Positions 1 to 11,677 of a DNA stretch of 64,000 nt are shown here, one piece after another. The translations under genes and the position numbers were made by a program. Numbering within the stretch: position 1 is the stretch's first letter; each line of letters begins with the position of its first letter. The DNA lies in NCBI RefSeq assembly GCF_910592395.1, contig NC_088322.1, positions 1,054,001-1,118,000 of the forward strand, written 5' to 3'. The stretch is from Lineus longissimus (taxonomy: Eukaryota; Nemertea; Pilidiophora; Heteronemertea; Lineidae). The notes below the pieces were generated by a model, which was not told where the DNA came from, did not search any database, and saw nothing but the letters and a program-made list of their open reading frames with translations.

Positions 1-899
1 ACCTAATCTTAGAAACATGAAGATGACTACGAACTTAGCTTTTACTTATGATTATACTCAGAAATTATAATACGATCTTATCACAGAAAGAATGACGAGA
101 TAAAACTATAGTTACCTCATTGATAGCCTAACGGTATCCTAGAGGAAATGATTCATAGCTGTAAAGTTGACTTAATGATACTTTGCTAGAACGAATTCGA
201 AGAGGAGGAATGAATTACATCTTGACTATCTCAACTTCACAATGTCTTTGGTAAAAAGGGGCGGATTCAAGTAGTCCAAAAGACACAAACTAATTATATA
301 TTCCTACTCAATACTACATGTGCAAATAATAAAAGGCCTATAACTTTGGCACCTAGACGTATATAGGAGTCATATCCAATTCCATGCGTTGCATCAAAGC
401 ATCTGAAAGAGACTGAATATGACCAAACTTGATAATGTCCATGCCAAATGAAGCAAATAAGCATAAGGTTCTGGGACTATATATCCCCAGAATATACATG
501 AAACTCAGCTGTAAATTGGTTTAATAAAATAGGCCGAGTCAGCAGCAGGCCATCCCAGGGCAAGATGCTCCAAATATGATAAATAAGGTGACTTAAGGTC
601 ACAGTTCTCTTCTGAGCTATAGCCGCAGTTACATTCAATGTATACTTTTGCTTCAAAATCTTATCATTTTCTGTAACCATGGTATCGTGCATGCCATCCC
701 AAGTAGCCAACAAGCGGGAAAATCCCACTTATCTCGGCCTCAACCCGTTCGAAATTTTCTAAGTCAATATCAAGATGGCAGACGGTTGAAAAGTTGTTCA
801 CCGAACGCTCCGATTTATACACTAGAGAACTCTACGTTCAAACCATTAGAACCCGCCAAAATTTATGGCAAATAACTTTGGTAAGATAAGGGAAGCCAA
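1..899. other. Gene-free left flank
   Basis: No convincing gene, repeat or splice-bounded exon was recognised. The only open frames are short (under 85 codons), overlap on both strands and have no family resemblance. It is probably intergenic DNA or the unrecognised 5' part of the LINE that follows. Confidence 0.5.
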
Positions 900-935
900 G
901 TAGCTGGTTTTGATGAACCACACGCTCTCAAAGTC

Positions 936-2835
936 ATGATGAGCGAAGTTTTAAGGGAATCTAATTCTCCGCTCCTCCACATGGACAATGGCCTGGTACA
1001 CGATGTACACGATGTACACGATGTACACACTTCGATACATGAAGCCAATACGTGCACGCAGGACTCATTCACCCAGAGCGACTTTCTGCCCCCCCCCCCC
1101 CCCCGATCAGGGCTGGCACAACAAATTCGACGTCGAACTCGTTAAACTGCCAAGGGATGACTACGTGTCAAAAATGCTCGAGATTGTTGATCAGAATCCA
1201 TGCTACATCGAATCGTACCGCGATAGGCTATACGACAAAGCCAAAGCAGCTCGAAGCGACATTTTGATCCCTGATGCTCTCAAAAAACGCAAGTCGACAA
1301 AAGTCGACAAATCCAAGAAGTATTCCGGTGATTGGTTTTTTGTTACAAACTCTTATCAATGGGCGCTCTCTTGAGGAGGTTAAGGATGTGTTTAATATCA
1401 GAACTAGCATAAACATGTCTCAGAGTGAGATTTCATCGAAGGGTGCATGCACATGTGTATGTCGGCAACAAGAAGGTCAACCAGTTTTTGAGGGATTAAC
1501 CAATTCCATTGTTAGGCTAGAGGAACAACTCAAAGAACTAAAGCGAGAGTGCATTCACTCGACCGACACGTCTAAATCGTGCATGACTGAGCTGAAAAAG
1601 CTGAAAGAGTTTACTAAGAATACCACGTGCGGTTTGACCACAGACAAAACCGCAATCACGGAAGCATGCGCTAAACTCGACACCAAACTGGAACAGCTAC
1701 GGGGGCATGCGAAGCTCAATTCAGTGATCTACGAGAGAAAAACAATTCCTTAAAGGGAGAGTGTCAGAAACTAAAAGGCGAGCTAAGCGTGACCAAGAAC
1801 GACAAAAACGACTCAGAAACGCGCCGGTCCGAGGGACTTAGCAAACTAAAAACCTTCAAAGAGGACACTGTATGTCAAATGTTAAACCTATCCAAAGAAA
1901 ACGCTTTTCTGAGAGACGAATGTGATAAACTTGTTAGATCTCTAGAACGGGAAAAAAGCAGAACCGATAAGCTTGAAAAACACTTGAACGAAGTGAAATC
2001 TGATTTCTCGTCCCGTCTAAACTCATTAGACAAAAAGTGTAACATGTTAGGTAAACTGCCCGGGGAATTCAATGAAATAAAGCTTGCTTGGGAGAGAATC
2101 AAAGATTCACGCGACTCAGGTGTGAGTAAACTGCGAAATGACTTGAAACTGTTCAAATCGGACCTAAAATCAACCGCCGAAATTGTTTCGAAACTTTCAG
2201 GAAAATACGACACTGAGCTTCCAGCTGTCAAGAAAGAAGCAGCTGCACTTCGGTCAAGGCTCAGCGCAGTTGAACGCGACATTACAAAGATGAAATTTTC
2301 GAGTGAGTCATATGCTGTTGCTGCGACCTCGAAAGCACCCAAACCGCAGGAATCAGTTTATCGCGATAACAAGGTGACTGTGGACTCAAGCAGGTCATCC
2401 GAATTCGGAAAGGAGTCATCGGAAAAAACGAACCGACCAACCAACCCGCCACCAAGGAAGATCGAAACAATCATCTCTACGAATCAATGCACAACCGAGA
2501 GGGCTACGAGCTCTTCAAAACCAACAGAAATTCGAGAGGGTCATCATAATGACCCTCACTTAACCGAAAACTGCGGATTTGTCGGTGTAGTACGGCCGCC
2601 ACGTCGAAGGAGAGCACCTCTTTTCGTTGGATTCATCTCGCCTCGCTCAACCTCCGAATCGATTGTTACGATCCTCTCAAATCGCAATATTCAATCACCT
2701 ACGGTTCGTCTGATTAAAAGCAAAATCAGGGGAACACAATCAGCAAAGATTATTGTAGACATGGAGGATAAGCATGCGCTACTCGAGGAGTATTTCTGAC
2801 CTGATGGTGTGCTGTGTCGTGAGTGGTTCGATTAG
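936..2835 (+). pseudogene. LINE ORF1 (coiled-coil nucleic-acid-binding protein), broken
   Basis: LINE ORF1 proteins bind the element RNA and form trimers or larger assemblies. Here the reading passes through three frames: about 1090-1374, 1274-1753 and 1789-2799. A run of 16 C (1089-1104) encodes a proline stretch and is a likely indel site. The middle (about 1420-2310) is heavily charged with Leu/Glu/Lys heptads, a long coiled coil. After a Pro/Ser/Thr-rich linker comes a C-terminal fold starting LFVGFISPRSTSES (about 2620). An in-frame TGA at 2797 sits where CR1-type ORF1 proteins usually have Trp. Beyond it the frame continues with PDGV and REWFD to a TAG at 2833-2835, resembling the PxGVxxRxW C-terminal signature of CR1-like ORF1s. 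That makes the TGA a nonsense mutation. Confidence 0.75.
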
Positions 2836-2853
2836 TTTCTTTGTACAATAATC

Positions 2854-5800
2854 ATGGCCACTATACGCATTCTAGAAAACGGATTACGTATCGCCTGCTG
2901 GAACGCACGCGGCGTGATGGCCGGTGCATCCTACGTGGATTACCTCCTGCGTACACGCGACCTCGACCTCATCGGTATCTGTGAACACTGGTTATACCCA
3001 GACTCTCTAAACTTCCTACAGTCGATCAATGGTAATTACGAATCATTTGGCGTAGCCGCCAACGACCTTTTTATAAGTGACCGATGCAGGCGCGGGAAAG
3101 GTGGCACCTCTTTCCTGTGGAAAAAAATGCCTTTCGCCCTTCGTCCGAGTGCTTAATTTAGACAGCGACCGTGTGGTAGGGGTCAGCCTAGCCCTCGCCT
3201 CACAGAGGCCTGTGTTTTTCTTTATGGCATACCTCCCGAGTTTAAACTATCCCACAAACTTCTATGCGGAATATACGTAGATTATCTATTCAAACTATGC
3301 TAATTCTACAGTCCCACCGGGGAAATAGTGACAATAGGGGACCTAAACGCTCAGATTAGTGGTGAAAGAACCCCCAGTGTGGCATCCTGCCAAAGAACCA
3401 GAGCTCTTCAATCTCTGTTGGACAGATTGAACCTCCTTTCTATTCCTGTTAGCAACTTCTGTTCAGGACCTACCTACACGTTTGATCCATTCGAGGGTTT
3501 TAACAAAACCCTGATCGACCACATTTGTGTTTCGCCAGTGATGCTCGAAAATGCACAGTGTAGCAAAGTAATTGACGAGGAACTTTTGAATACGTCGGAT
3601 CATTTGCCCGTGTTTACAATCTTAAAACTCCTCAGCAACGCGTCAGACACACTGTGCTCGAATCCTGTCCTAGATTCGCGAAAAACTCTTCAATCGAGAC
3701 GTTGTCTTCAGGGCGAGTTCGATAAAATAGTAAACTATCGCCAAGCACTCAGACAGGAACTTTCAGTCATCCAAGTAAATAGAGATCCCACCCCAAAGGA
3801 GTTTGACTCCCTCTATTGCAACATAACTCGCGCTATGAGCAATGCCGCCGAAATGACCATACCACAAAGGAAATCCCGCAAGCGATGCCGTCCTCATTGG
3901 GATAACTGTCTTAAATCTCTCCACAAAAACATGCGCCTTGCTTGGCACGAGTGGCTAAAAGCCGGTCAGTCGGGTGACCCGAACTCTACCGAACGTCTTG
4001 AGTACAAGCGGCAGAAACGCATATTTCGATCAGAACTAAGAAAACTCCATGCTTATCTTGAGAATGAATTTTACAACAGTTTAAGCTATGCTGCGGAAAT
4101 TGACCAAGGCTTATTCTGGAAATTGCTGAAAAGACATCGACGCCGGCCTCCATCAGCTCCTCCACCAATGCGCTTTGGTGGCACAACTTACTACGGTTCT
4201 GCTGACATCAGCAGAAAGTGGGCCGAGTATTTCGAAAACGTATTCACGCCAGATACGACCGGTAAATACGATGAAACATTCAAAGAACATACCGAGCATA
4301 CTTTAGAAACAATTGAAAAGGACTCTGCCGACAGCGCCGTGCATATCCCCGCTCTTCACCAACCTTTTACGGTTGATGAGATCAAGGCTGAGATAAAAAC
4401 GCTAAAACATGATAAAGCGTGTGGAATTGACGGCATCTCAAATGAACACATAAAATACGGAGGCCATGCATTGCATACACTTCTTGCGTCCTTGTTTAAT
4501 TCCATTCTTAAAACGTCTCACGTTCCAAAACCCGCCAAACAAGGAGTCATGCATACCCTATATAAAGGCAAAGGAAAAGACAAAAATGCCCCGCAAAGTT
4601 ACAGCCCAATTACCTTGCTGCCGTCAGTATACATACTACTCGAACGCGTGATACTTTCGCGAATAAATGCGTGGGTAGCTGAAAATGACATGAACTTTCC
4701 AAATAAACAGCAAAGTGCCTACCAAGTAGGAAGAAGTTGCGTTTCCACGTTTTGCAAGAGACTGTTGCCCACATGCTAGAGAGACACTCGAAAGTTTATG
4801 CCTGTTTCTTAGATACCGCCAAAGCATTTGACACTGTTTGGCATGGTGGTCTGCTTTATAAACTTCATACGTTCGGTACACAAGGTCCTCTATGGAGCCT
4901 GATCAAATCGTGCTACACGGATATACAAAGCTGTGTAGTCGAAAACAATGTGCGATCTGATTGGTTTTAACGTTCGATAGGGCGTAAGGCAAGGTGGCGT
5001 ACTTTCAACATGGCTTTACCTACTGTACATCAACGAACTGCTAGACAATCTAGACAACCTTGGTGTAGGTGCTCGCCTCGGTGAAATCAACTGCGGGTCT
5101 CCGTGCCACGCGGATGACCTAGCCGTACTTTCGCTAACAAAATATGGATTGGACCGCATGGAGATATGACTTCAACTACGACAAATGTGCAATAATTGTA
5201 TTTGGCGAATCTGCGCAACATTGGAAAATATTGAAGGAACTTCGAACATGGTGGCTAGGGCCTATGCTTATTGCTGAAACTACATCTACTGTACACCTCG
5301 GGATAACACTGAACAAATATCCAAAATCAACCAACATTGCAATATCGGCTGCTCAAAAGCTGAAAAGCTCACTAATGTTAATTTTAGGACCAGGAATCCA
5401 ACCCAATTCGTTCAATCCGACCTGCAGCGTAAAGCTATATCGCCTCATTTGTTTACCCAGAGCCCTATATGGATGTGAACACTGGTCCCAAATGTCTGAA
5501 TCTGACCTCCTCATTCTCGAACGCGCCCATCGATTTTGTTTAAAACGAATGCAGGGCTTCAGCAGGAACACGCGAACAGTGATTTCACAAGCGATGATAG
5601 GACAATGTAGTTTGAGAGGTTTACTAGATGAAAAGTGCATCCTGTTTTTCAAACAACTTTCCATAATGCCCGAGCATTCACTGCCGCTACAAGTGTTCGA
5701 GTTCCGCTATAAAGCATTCTGTCAAAGGAGAAAAAACAAACATGGAGGTTTTATTCCCCATCTATGCATTGCATTAGACAAATATGGTCTCCGCCATATT

Positions 5801-6139
5801 CTTGAAAGCTTTATGAGCAGTGAAACATTTTCTTTACCTGTACTGACGCAGGGGCATACGCTCAAATCACTCACGAAAATAAACATTATCAATCACGAAA
5901 ACTTTTTATTTGCCGAAAAATGTAGAGCGAATAACGGTCTTAACAGAACTCTCGAAATCGAAAAATCAGTGGACTATCCCTCGCTCATCTGGCTAGCCGC
6001 CTTAGAATATCCTTTGATTAAGAAAAACTTTGCCTTCATCGCAAGACTCAACACACTTACAATTCTGTCCGAGTCGACACAGTGCCCCAGATGCCATAAA
6101 ACGTATACAGATCCACAGCTACATAGTATACGACCCTAA
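2854..6139 (+). pseudogene. LINE ORF2 (endonuclease + reverse transcriptase), frameshifted
   Basis: ORF2 supplies the nicking endonuclease and the reverse transcriptase. The endonuclease starts at ATG 2854 with WNARG and GICEHWL (the catalytic Glu), and continues with GDLNAQ (about 3340) and SDHLPVF (about 3596), so the APE-type catalytic motifs are present. The RT begins near 4370 with the HDKACGIDGI block. It continues with an A-motif FLDTAKAFDTVW (about 4806), GVRQGGVLS (4981) and a catalytic box read as CHADDLAVL (about 5104), with His where Tyr or Phe is usual. The thumb and C-terminal region (5144-6139) ends with a CPRC..C knuckle. Frame changes occur near 3150, 3280, 4735, 4975 and 5150. 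Family knowledge says these domains are essential, so the copy cannot retrotranspose by itself. Confidence 0.85.
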
Positions 6140-6262
6140 CCAGTAAATGTAGCACTTTGTACATAATGTCATTTCATTTAACTTTCATTTCTAAGCGTTT
6201 ATGCTATTCATTGTAAATTTTGTCTTCTTATCTAAGGAGGAATAAACAAATATATATACATA

Positions 6263-7757
6263 GTGATTTCAATGGAATAGCCATTGTCAATAGTCGCAGG
6301 GTTAAATGGGTCTTTCTCTAGCACAGGGTATTCTTTCCATGGCGTTTCCCATAAACGATGATTACGACATCGCATCGAGAGGCCTTACACAGAATTAACT
6401 CTGTACAGACTAAAGTCAACTGCCTAGAACTTTTCACAAAACACTGTACTAAAATGCATGTATGACATTATGCAAATGATGATTGGTGCAATTCACTAGA
6501 TGGTAGTTTGGTTATTACGTATAATTTTTGGTAATTTTTGTCCTCATCAGGTCATTAAGGATGGAACAACATAATTGTGATGATCGACCAAAATGCTGCT
6601 ACCGTTTTATTTAATGACCCTAATTTGACCATAAGTAGGGGCAAAATGGCACCATGAGGCAAAACGGAACATCACAAAATCTCCACCAAGGAGGTGCCAC
6701 CATCTGATGGATTCCTGTCAAATCATAGCTTAGGATGTCCATGCCCCTACAATAAAATATCATGATTCCAAATGGAAACATAGAGGAGATCAGAGTGTTT
6801 GAATATTTTTGACCCCCTGATCTATGACAAGGGCCCATTCGTTGACAGGTAGATCCCAGAGAGAGCAGAGATCCAGATATCTTAAATAGTCTATGTACAG
6901 ATGAGGCCAAGAGGTACCAGCACACGGTAAATTAGTGTTATGATTCTGCCTTGTTTCAGATCACTGGAGTGTAAATATAAATAAATGTTTTGGGGCAAAA
7001 TGGTCCACTTGGGTGAGGGGCAAAATGGCCCCAGTTAATCTTCATTAAATTTCAGAAAATGTTCTGTTTTCCAAAAACAGATATTCACATTCAATTGCGC
7101 GTCACCAACTTGTATTTTTGGTTGAAACATCACAATTAGTGTAAAGGTTGATGAATAAATACCCATGATTAAAACCATTGAAAAATTAATTTTCACATAT
7201 TGCTTTCAACGTTGGTTCCATAATGCCCATGGGTGTTCCATTTTACCTCATATATGGGGCAAAACGGAATTTCAATACCAAAAAATATTTTGTCAGTTAT
7301 CTCAGTGGATGGATGATCCAGGCAACTTTCATTGGCATAGTTCTAAACTTTAGGTCATTAAGTATTAGTTGAGTGAATATGGATATCCCAAGCATACATG
7401 TGAGCGAGTGACAGTGCTCCAAAGTTAGGGGGTCCGTTATGCCCCTGTTTCCCCTACTGGGAATTATATTTTTCCCTTTGTCACATACAGATATTTTTCA
7501 ACATCTTGTGTGATTCTTGTTTAAGACTAGGATTATTTTATTGTTTAATCATTCTGTTACTCATAGTCTTTTGAGACGGACGCCTATCGTGTTAGCTTTG
7601 GTGATATCATGAGAATCTCATACCCAGAAACTTCACGGATATTAAACTAAGGTAAGACTTTTTGATCTATTATTCCTTATTGTACAATGATATCTATTTT
7701 TGGAGGAATATTTGGCCCTGAAAGGACCGTTTTTCCTGATGCCCTTGGGTGAAAAGT
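6263..7757. other. Gene-free stretch with scattered GGGGCAAAATGG motif
   Basis: No gene was recognised. A short motif, GGGGCAAAA(T/C)GG or close variants, recurs at about 6638, 6658, 6992, 7018 and 7256. A related reverse-complement-like patch lies near 7430. Spacing is irregular, so this is not a tandem array. It may mark an old interspersed repeat. Confidence 0.4.
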
Positions 7758-8108
7758 TTATGATGATGGTGTCAAACTTCTATGGTATATGATTGAAGCT
7801 TCCTCCAAGTCTAGGAATTCCTTCTCTTCATCAATTGTTCCACATGTACATAAACATGGACATGAATGTGCGCACAAATGGTTATTCAAAAGTAGGTCTT
7901 TTTGAACATTTTTCATGAAGCAGTGTGTACATCTCTTTGCTTCACAGTGTGTACACTTGATGTGGTAGTTTTGGAAATGGTGATCTCGCGGCATACAGTC
8001 ATCACACACACTGCCGTGCATAATTTCCAATCTTGTGCCAAATATAACTACGTTTGGTAGTTGTAGTGCTTTCCACACACTTGCTTGCAGTTGTTCATAT
8101 GTAGACAT
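7758..8108 (-). CDS. Unrecognised Cys/His-rich small protein (116 aa)
   Basis: This single-exon reading frame of 116 codons starts at ATG 8108 on the minus strand and stops at 7758. I do not recognise the family. Residues about 34-80 are very rich in Cys and His, with CDDC, then HH and H, then KCTHCEAKRCTHC, then a HxCxHxCxCxC cluster. The spacing suggests two or three zinc-binding knuckles. No signal peptide or membrane segment is evident. Its start lies 216 bp from the start of the plus-strand ORF at 8325, so the two diverge from a shared intergenic region. It could be a zinc-finger gene of a mobile element or a decayed host exon. The Cys/His density over this length makes chance unlikely, but expression is unproven. 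Confidence 0.4.
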   Translation of the reverse strand: MSTYEQLQASVWKALQLPNVVIFGTRLEIMHGSVCDDCMPRDHHFQNYHIKCTHCEAKRCTHCFMKNVQKDLLLNNHLCAHSCPCLCTCGTIDEEKEFLDLEEASIIYHRSLTPSS

Positions 8109-8324
8109 TGTGGTGCATTAATATCAAATTAACTCTGATGGATGCTGTCCATTCTTTATCTAGTATGTGATAATTGTGCTTGAATCTGATTGGATATGAG
8201 TGTGTGGTTATGAGAGGTCACATGCTAAAGAACAATGACAAACTTGACCTTGAGCAAACTTCATTTGAATTTATCCTCAACACCAAACACATTTTGGTCA
8301 TCCATTTGGACCTAGATCGTCAAC

Positions 8325-8961
8325 ATGGAAGGACCGCTCCCCAAAACTGTGCTTGCCACTCTGAATTTGTGTCTGCATCAGGCTTTCTATCCTGAAGGAA
8401 AGGATCCCGTTCATGTAGTTTTTGTAGTTGGGGAGAAGCTCTTTGATGAGCTGATTGAGGGAAATGAAGAAAAAAAAATAATTTCTCATCGAAATGTCAT
8501 GATAAATGATAATCTCTAGGCAAAAATATGGCCCTTTTGCCATGGATAAAATATTCAAGATGGAGAGAACTAATGTGTTCACTGCTCCAGAATGTTTAGA
8601 GATACTTGCTAAATACAAATCAAATCATGCGTTATCAAACAGCAATGGCTGGAAGTTGTGTCCAAATGGTGAGATTGTATCAAACATGCATCCTCCTGAA
8701 TATGTGAGAAGATCATTTTAGTTCACTTTTTCAACATACATCCCAGAATTAAAGAACTGTGAAGGTGTTATAATTGTTCCAAGTACAATTTCACGAGAGC
8801 AAGTACAGGATCCAAGAATCACAATGATAAAAAGGAACACATTTCACATAACAAAAGTAGAAATTGCTCCTGGAAAATGGTTCATTTTGCAAAGCTGCCG
8901 TACAGCTTATTATGAAAATGACCCCTGTTTTCATTTAGCATTTAATGACTCAATCTACTGA
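8325..8961 (+). pseudogene. Decayed coding segment of unknown family
   Basis: Coding-like sequence begins at ATG 8325 (MEGPLPKTVLATLN), runs to a stop at 8517-8519, and continues in another frame from about 8506. There an in-frame TAG near 8719-8721 is followed by about 80 more open codons, including IIVPSTISREQVQDP and PGKWFILQSCRTAYY, to a TGA at about 8959. The pieces look like one protein of roughly 210 residues with one frameshift and one internal stop. No domain is recognised. It diverges from the Cys/His-rich ORF and lies just upstream of the cassette-exon gene at 9270, so it could be part of the same transcription unit or mobile element. Confidence 0.4.
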
Positions 8962-9269
8962 TACCACGATAGGCATTGCATTTGCTCTCAACACATATGA
9001 AAAGGTTTGTGTTTTGGTTGTGCACAATCTAATAATTTTTCGCCCAACTTGCCAAAGTCACAACTCTTTTGGCTCCTGTCATTGAAATCGAGTCGTATTT
9101 CTATTTGCTATACAATGAGTCAGAATCATTACCTGAATGCAGCAATGACATGCATTCATTTAGCAACTCTTTCTATGGCATGAACTCATCTAGCACAAAA
9201 CTTTGCAAAGAACACTTCTCTATTCCTGTATATTACTTATTTTCATTTATAATAACGGAGAAGAAGACA

Positions 9270-11257
9270 ATGGAACTGTCATATGCTGCAGCAGATGCTG
9301 TTAGTAATAAAAAATTGACCTATGCCAATGTGGTTGCTGGAAAAAAGCCTCCTCCTATTCTTCGTAAGTTTTTCTTTCTTATTCTTCTTCATGCTTTATT
9401 TTTCAATGCTATAACAAAAAAGAACCCTACTTTACGAAGTTAATGTAATCTCATAATAGAGTACTGTCTTTTTTCTTTTCAGACGGACCTGATTCCGAGG
9501 AGGTGTTCACTTCTAAACCGTATGAATGGGTGAAAGTGGAAAGGAAGAGGCCTAAAGAGGCAAAGAAAGGTGTGTAGTAAATAAATTTGTAAATGTCTTG
9601 ATATATGCCGAAAAAAACATATGTTTTAAATATGCTTAATTTATTGAATGTGTATGATCTAATGATTACACCTTTTTTCTTCACAGGCCATTTGAAGCTC
9701 TATCTAAAAATGAGGTCATTTAAAACTCGAGGTGAACTGCCAAAGCCAAGATTGACAACAACAAAAACGAGTAAGTGTGTTCATAACTGTTCGTGATCCT
9801 GATTTGTAATTTTTTTTCTAATTTTACATAGTCTTAAAATGAAAAAAAATTCTCTTGTTATCTAAATCACAGCAATAACAGGATCTACACTATCGATAAT
9901 AGCAACAACAACAACAACTGAGAAGGATATTTGATATAAACTTTTTTACATTGTCCTGAATTGAAACAAAACTTTTTTTATTCAGAAGTTACAACAACGC
10001 CACCAGAAGCAACACCCTCACCGCCATCACCATCAAGAAAAACAACCCCTGGAAATGATGAAGAAAGAAAAACTGGAACATTATCCCCGCCACTCTCAGC
10101 GCCTGCAACGCAGTCACCAACAACAACAAAAGAAAAATCGGGTAAGTTACATTTCAAATTTTCCTAATTTGTAGTCTTATCAAATTTTACTTTCGCTTGA
10201 ACGAAACAAATTATCGTGTTTCAGAAGCAGCAACAGCAAAGATAAGGACAAGAATAACAGCTAATAAGGAGGGAGAGAAGAAGAAGTTAAAAGGTGGGAC
10301 AAGTATGTATGAAAAGATTTTCTAAATGTCTTAACAACAACCGATACTTTTCTATAGTTATCAATACGTTACTTAATGTACATAATTTAAACATTGCTCC
10401 TTTCTTTTACAGGACCATTAAATCTCTATTTTACAAAAAAATCTGCTAGATCAACCACGACCACACAACCCGAAGTATCATCAACAACAACCAAAGTTTG
10501 CAACAAGGAAATGTCGCGGACACCACCACCTCCACTACCACCACCACTTCGACCTGAACAAGTGCAAACAGGGTTTCAGTACCACAATCACCACCACCAC
10601 CTCCAAGTAAAGAAATGAGCGAACGAACGTACAGTGATTTTATAAACATTTTAAATGATTCGGTTTCGAAGAGAGCAGGTGTTAGGAAGATGTACCTCCC
10701 AAAATATTATGAAGGGAATGAACGCAAGGAATTTCTTGAGGTAATGATACCTTATTTAAATCCTGCACTCTTTTTTTTTAAAAACATCACCTGACATACC
10801 ATCGTCATCTGATGCTGGTTGTCAGGAAAATGTTGTGCAGGAAACGCCTCCTTCACCACCTCATCAATCAGTCATAGTGGTGACGGATCAGCTGGATACT
10901 GTACGGGAAAGTCCTCATGTAAGGGATCTGCTGCAACGATCCAACAATATCGATTTGGAACATGAGGAAGAAAAAATACCTCCTTCGAAAATGTATCGTC
11001 CCGATGGTAAAGACCTGAATGAGGTGCTTTTTGTTCCTGAATTTCATCAGTGTGTTGCTGGAGATCAGGAGGCATTGGAACAAGAACATCCGACAACTGA
11101 AATACCTCCACCATCTGATGAGGATGTTGTTCTTTTTCCAGCCTCTCCTGATCTAGTGAAACAGATGCCTGTCCGGGAAGATAGCAAAGAAAAATACCTC
11201 CCCCAAACAGAGAATTGGAGGGGGTGTCATGCACACCAGAAGATCTTGCTTTGCTAG
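9270..11257 (+). CDS. Multi-exon gene with phase-1 cassette exons (Thr/Pro/Lys-rich protein)
   Basis: Exons inferred from splice signals and frame: 9270-9363, 9483-9569, 9687-9770, 9986-10141, 10225-10302, 10413-10740 and 10826-11257. The first five introns are all phase 1, with good donors (GTAAGT, GTGTGT, GTAAGT, GTAAGT, GTATGT) and pyrimidine-rich acceptors. The protein starts MELSYAAADAVSNKKL, then becomes rich in Thr, Pro and Lys, with a proline run (about 10520) and an acidic tail. No catalytic domain is recognised. The exon at 10413 needs a one-base frame change near 10575 to join the next exon in phase 0. Alternatively, a weak acceptor ending at 10579 gives an in-frame join. A second frame change seems to occur near 11200. 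Function is unknown: either a low-complexity host gene or part of a mobile element. Confidence 0.55.
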
Positions 11258-11360
11258 ACCTAGGACTTGCTATATTATCAAGAAAATAGGAAGTGCCATT
11301 CAAAAAGAGGCAAATTACCAAACGGATTGCCTGTGACAGATGATTCGTCAGATGGGGACA

Positions 11361-11605
11361 TCCTGAAATATGTGACTCGCTCTACCAAAACTAGGCGCTT
11401 GTCGCATCTGAACTCGACAGGTTGATACGGACTTGTTGTTCATTTCCCTATTGTAGACCTTTTGTGAAATCTATTACAAACTGATTTGGTCACATTTCAC
11501 AAAAGGTCTACAATAGGGAAATGAACAACAAGTCCGTATCAACCTGTCAAGTTCAGATGCGACAAGCGCCTAGTTTTGGTAGAGCGGGTCACATATCTTT
11601 CAGGA
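11361..11605. repeat. Long foldback (arms ~110 bp, 22-nt spacer)
   Basis: Bases 11361-11470 are the near-perfect reverse complement of 11493-11605, with only a few mismatches. The left arm reads as coding in the same frame style as the upstream gene (DGDILKYVTRSTKTRR). The simplest reading is an inverted duplication of a coding segment rather than a terminal-repeat transposon. A transcript would form a long hairpin here. Confidence 0.85.
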
Positions 11606-11677
11606 TCGTTTCCAGATAATGAATCAAATGTAACAGGCAACCAATCAGAATGACCACTCTGTACACCAATTGTAAAC

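Larger units (their letters stand above)
900..6262 (+). mobile_element. Decayed near full-length CR1/jockey-like LINE
   Basis: The unit reads in order: a 5' region with a 9-bp tandem repeat (GATGTACAC, about 1000-1027), a coiled-coil ORF1, an ORF2 with endonuclease and reverse transcriptase, then a short 3' tail ending in AATAAACAAATATATATACA near 6262. This two-ORF layout, and an apurinic-type endonuclease ahead of the RT, are typical of CR1/jockey-group non-LTR retrotransposons, which copy themselves by target-primed reverse transcription. ORF1 needs at least three frames and ORF2 at least five to be read through, so this copy is dead. The exact 5' boundary and target-site duplication were not found. 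Clade assignment beyond CR1/jockey-like is inference. Confidence 0.85.

Noticed and set aside
10446-10649. Minus-strand Val-rich ORF
   Set aside because: It is the complement of the Pro/Thr-rich exon at 10413-10740, whose splice sites support the plus strand.
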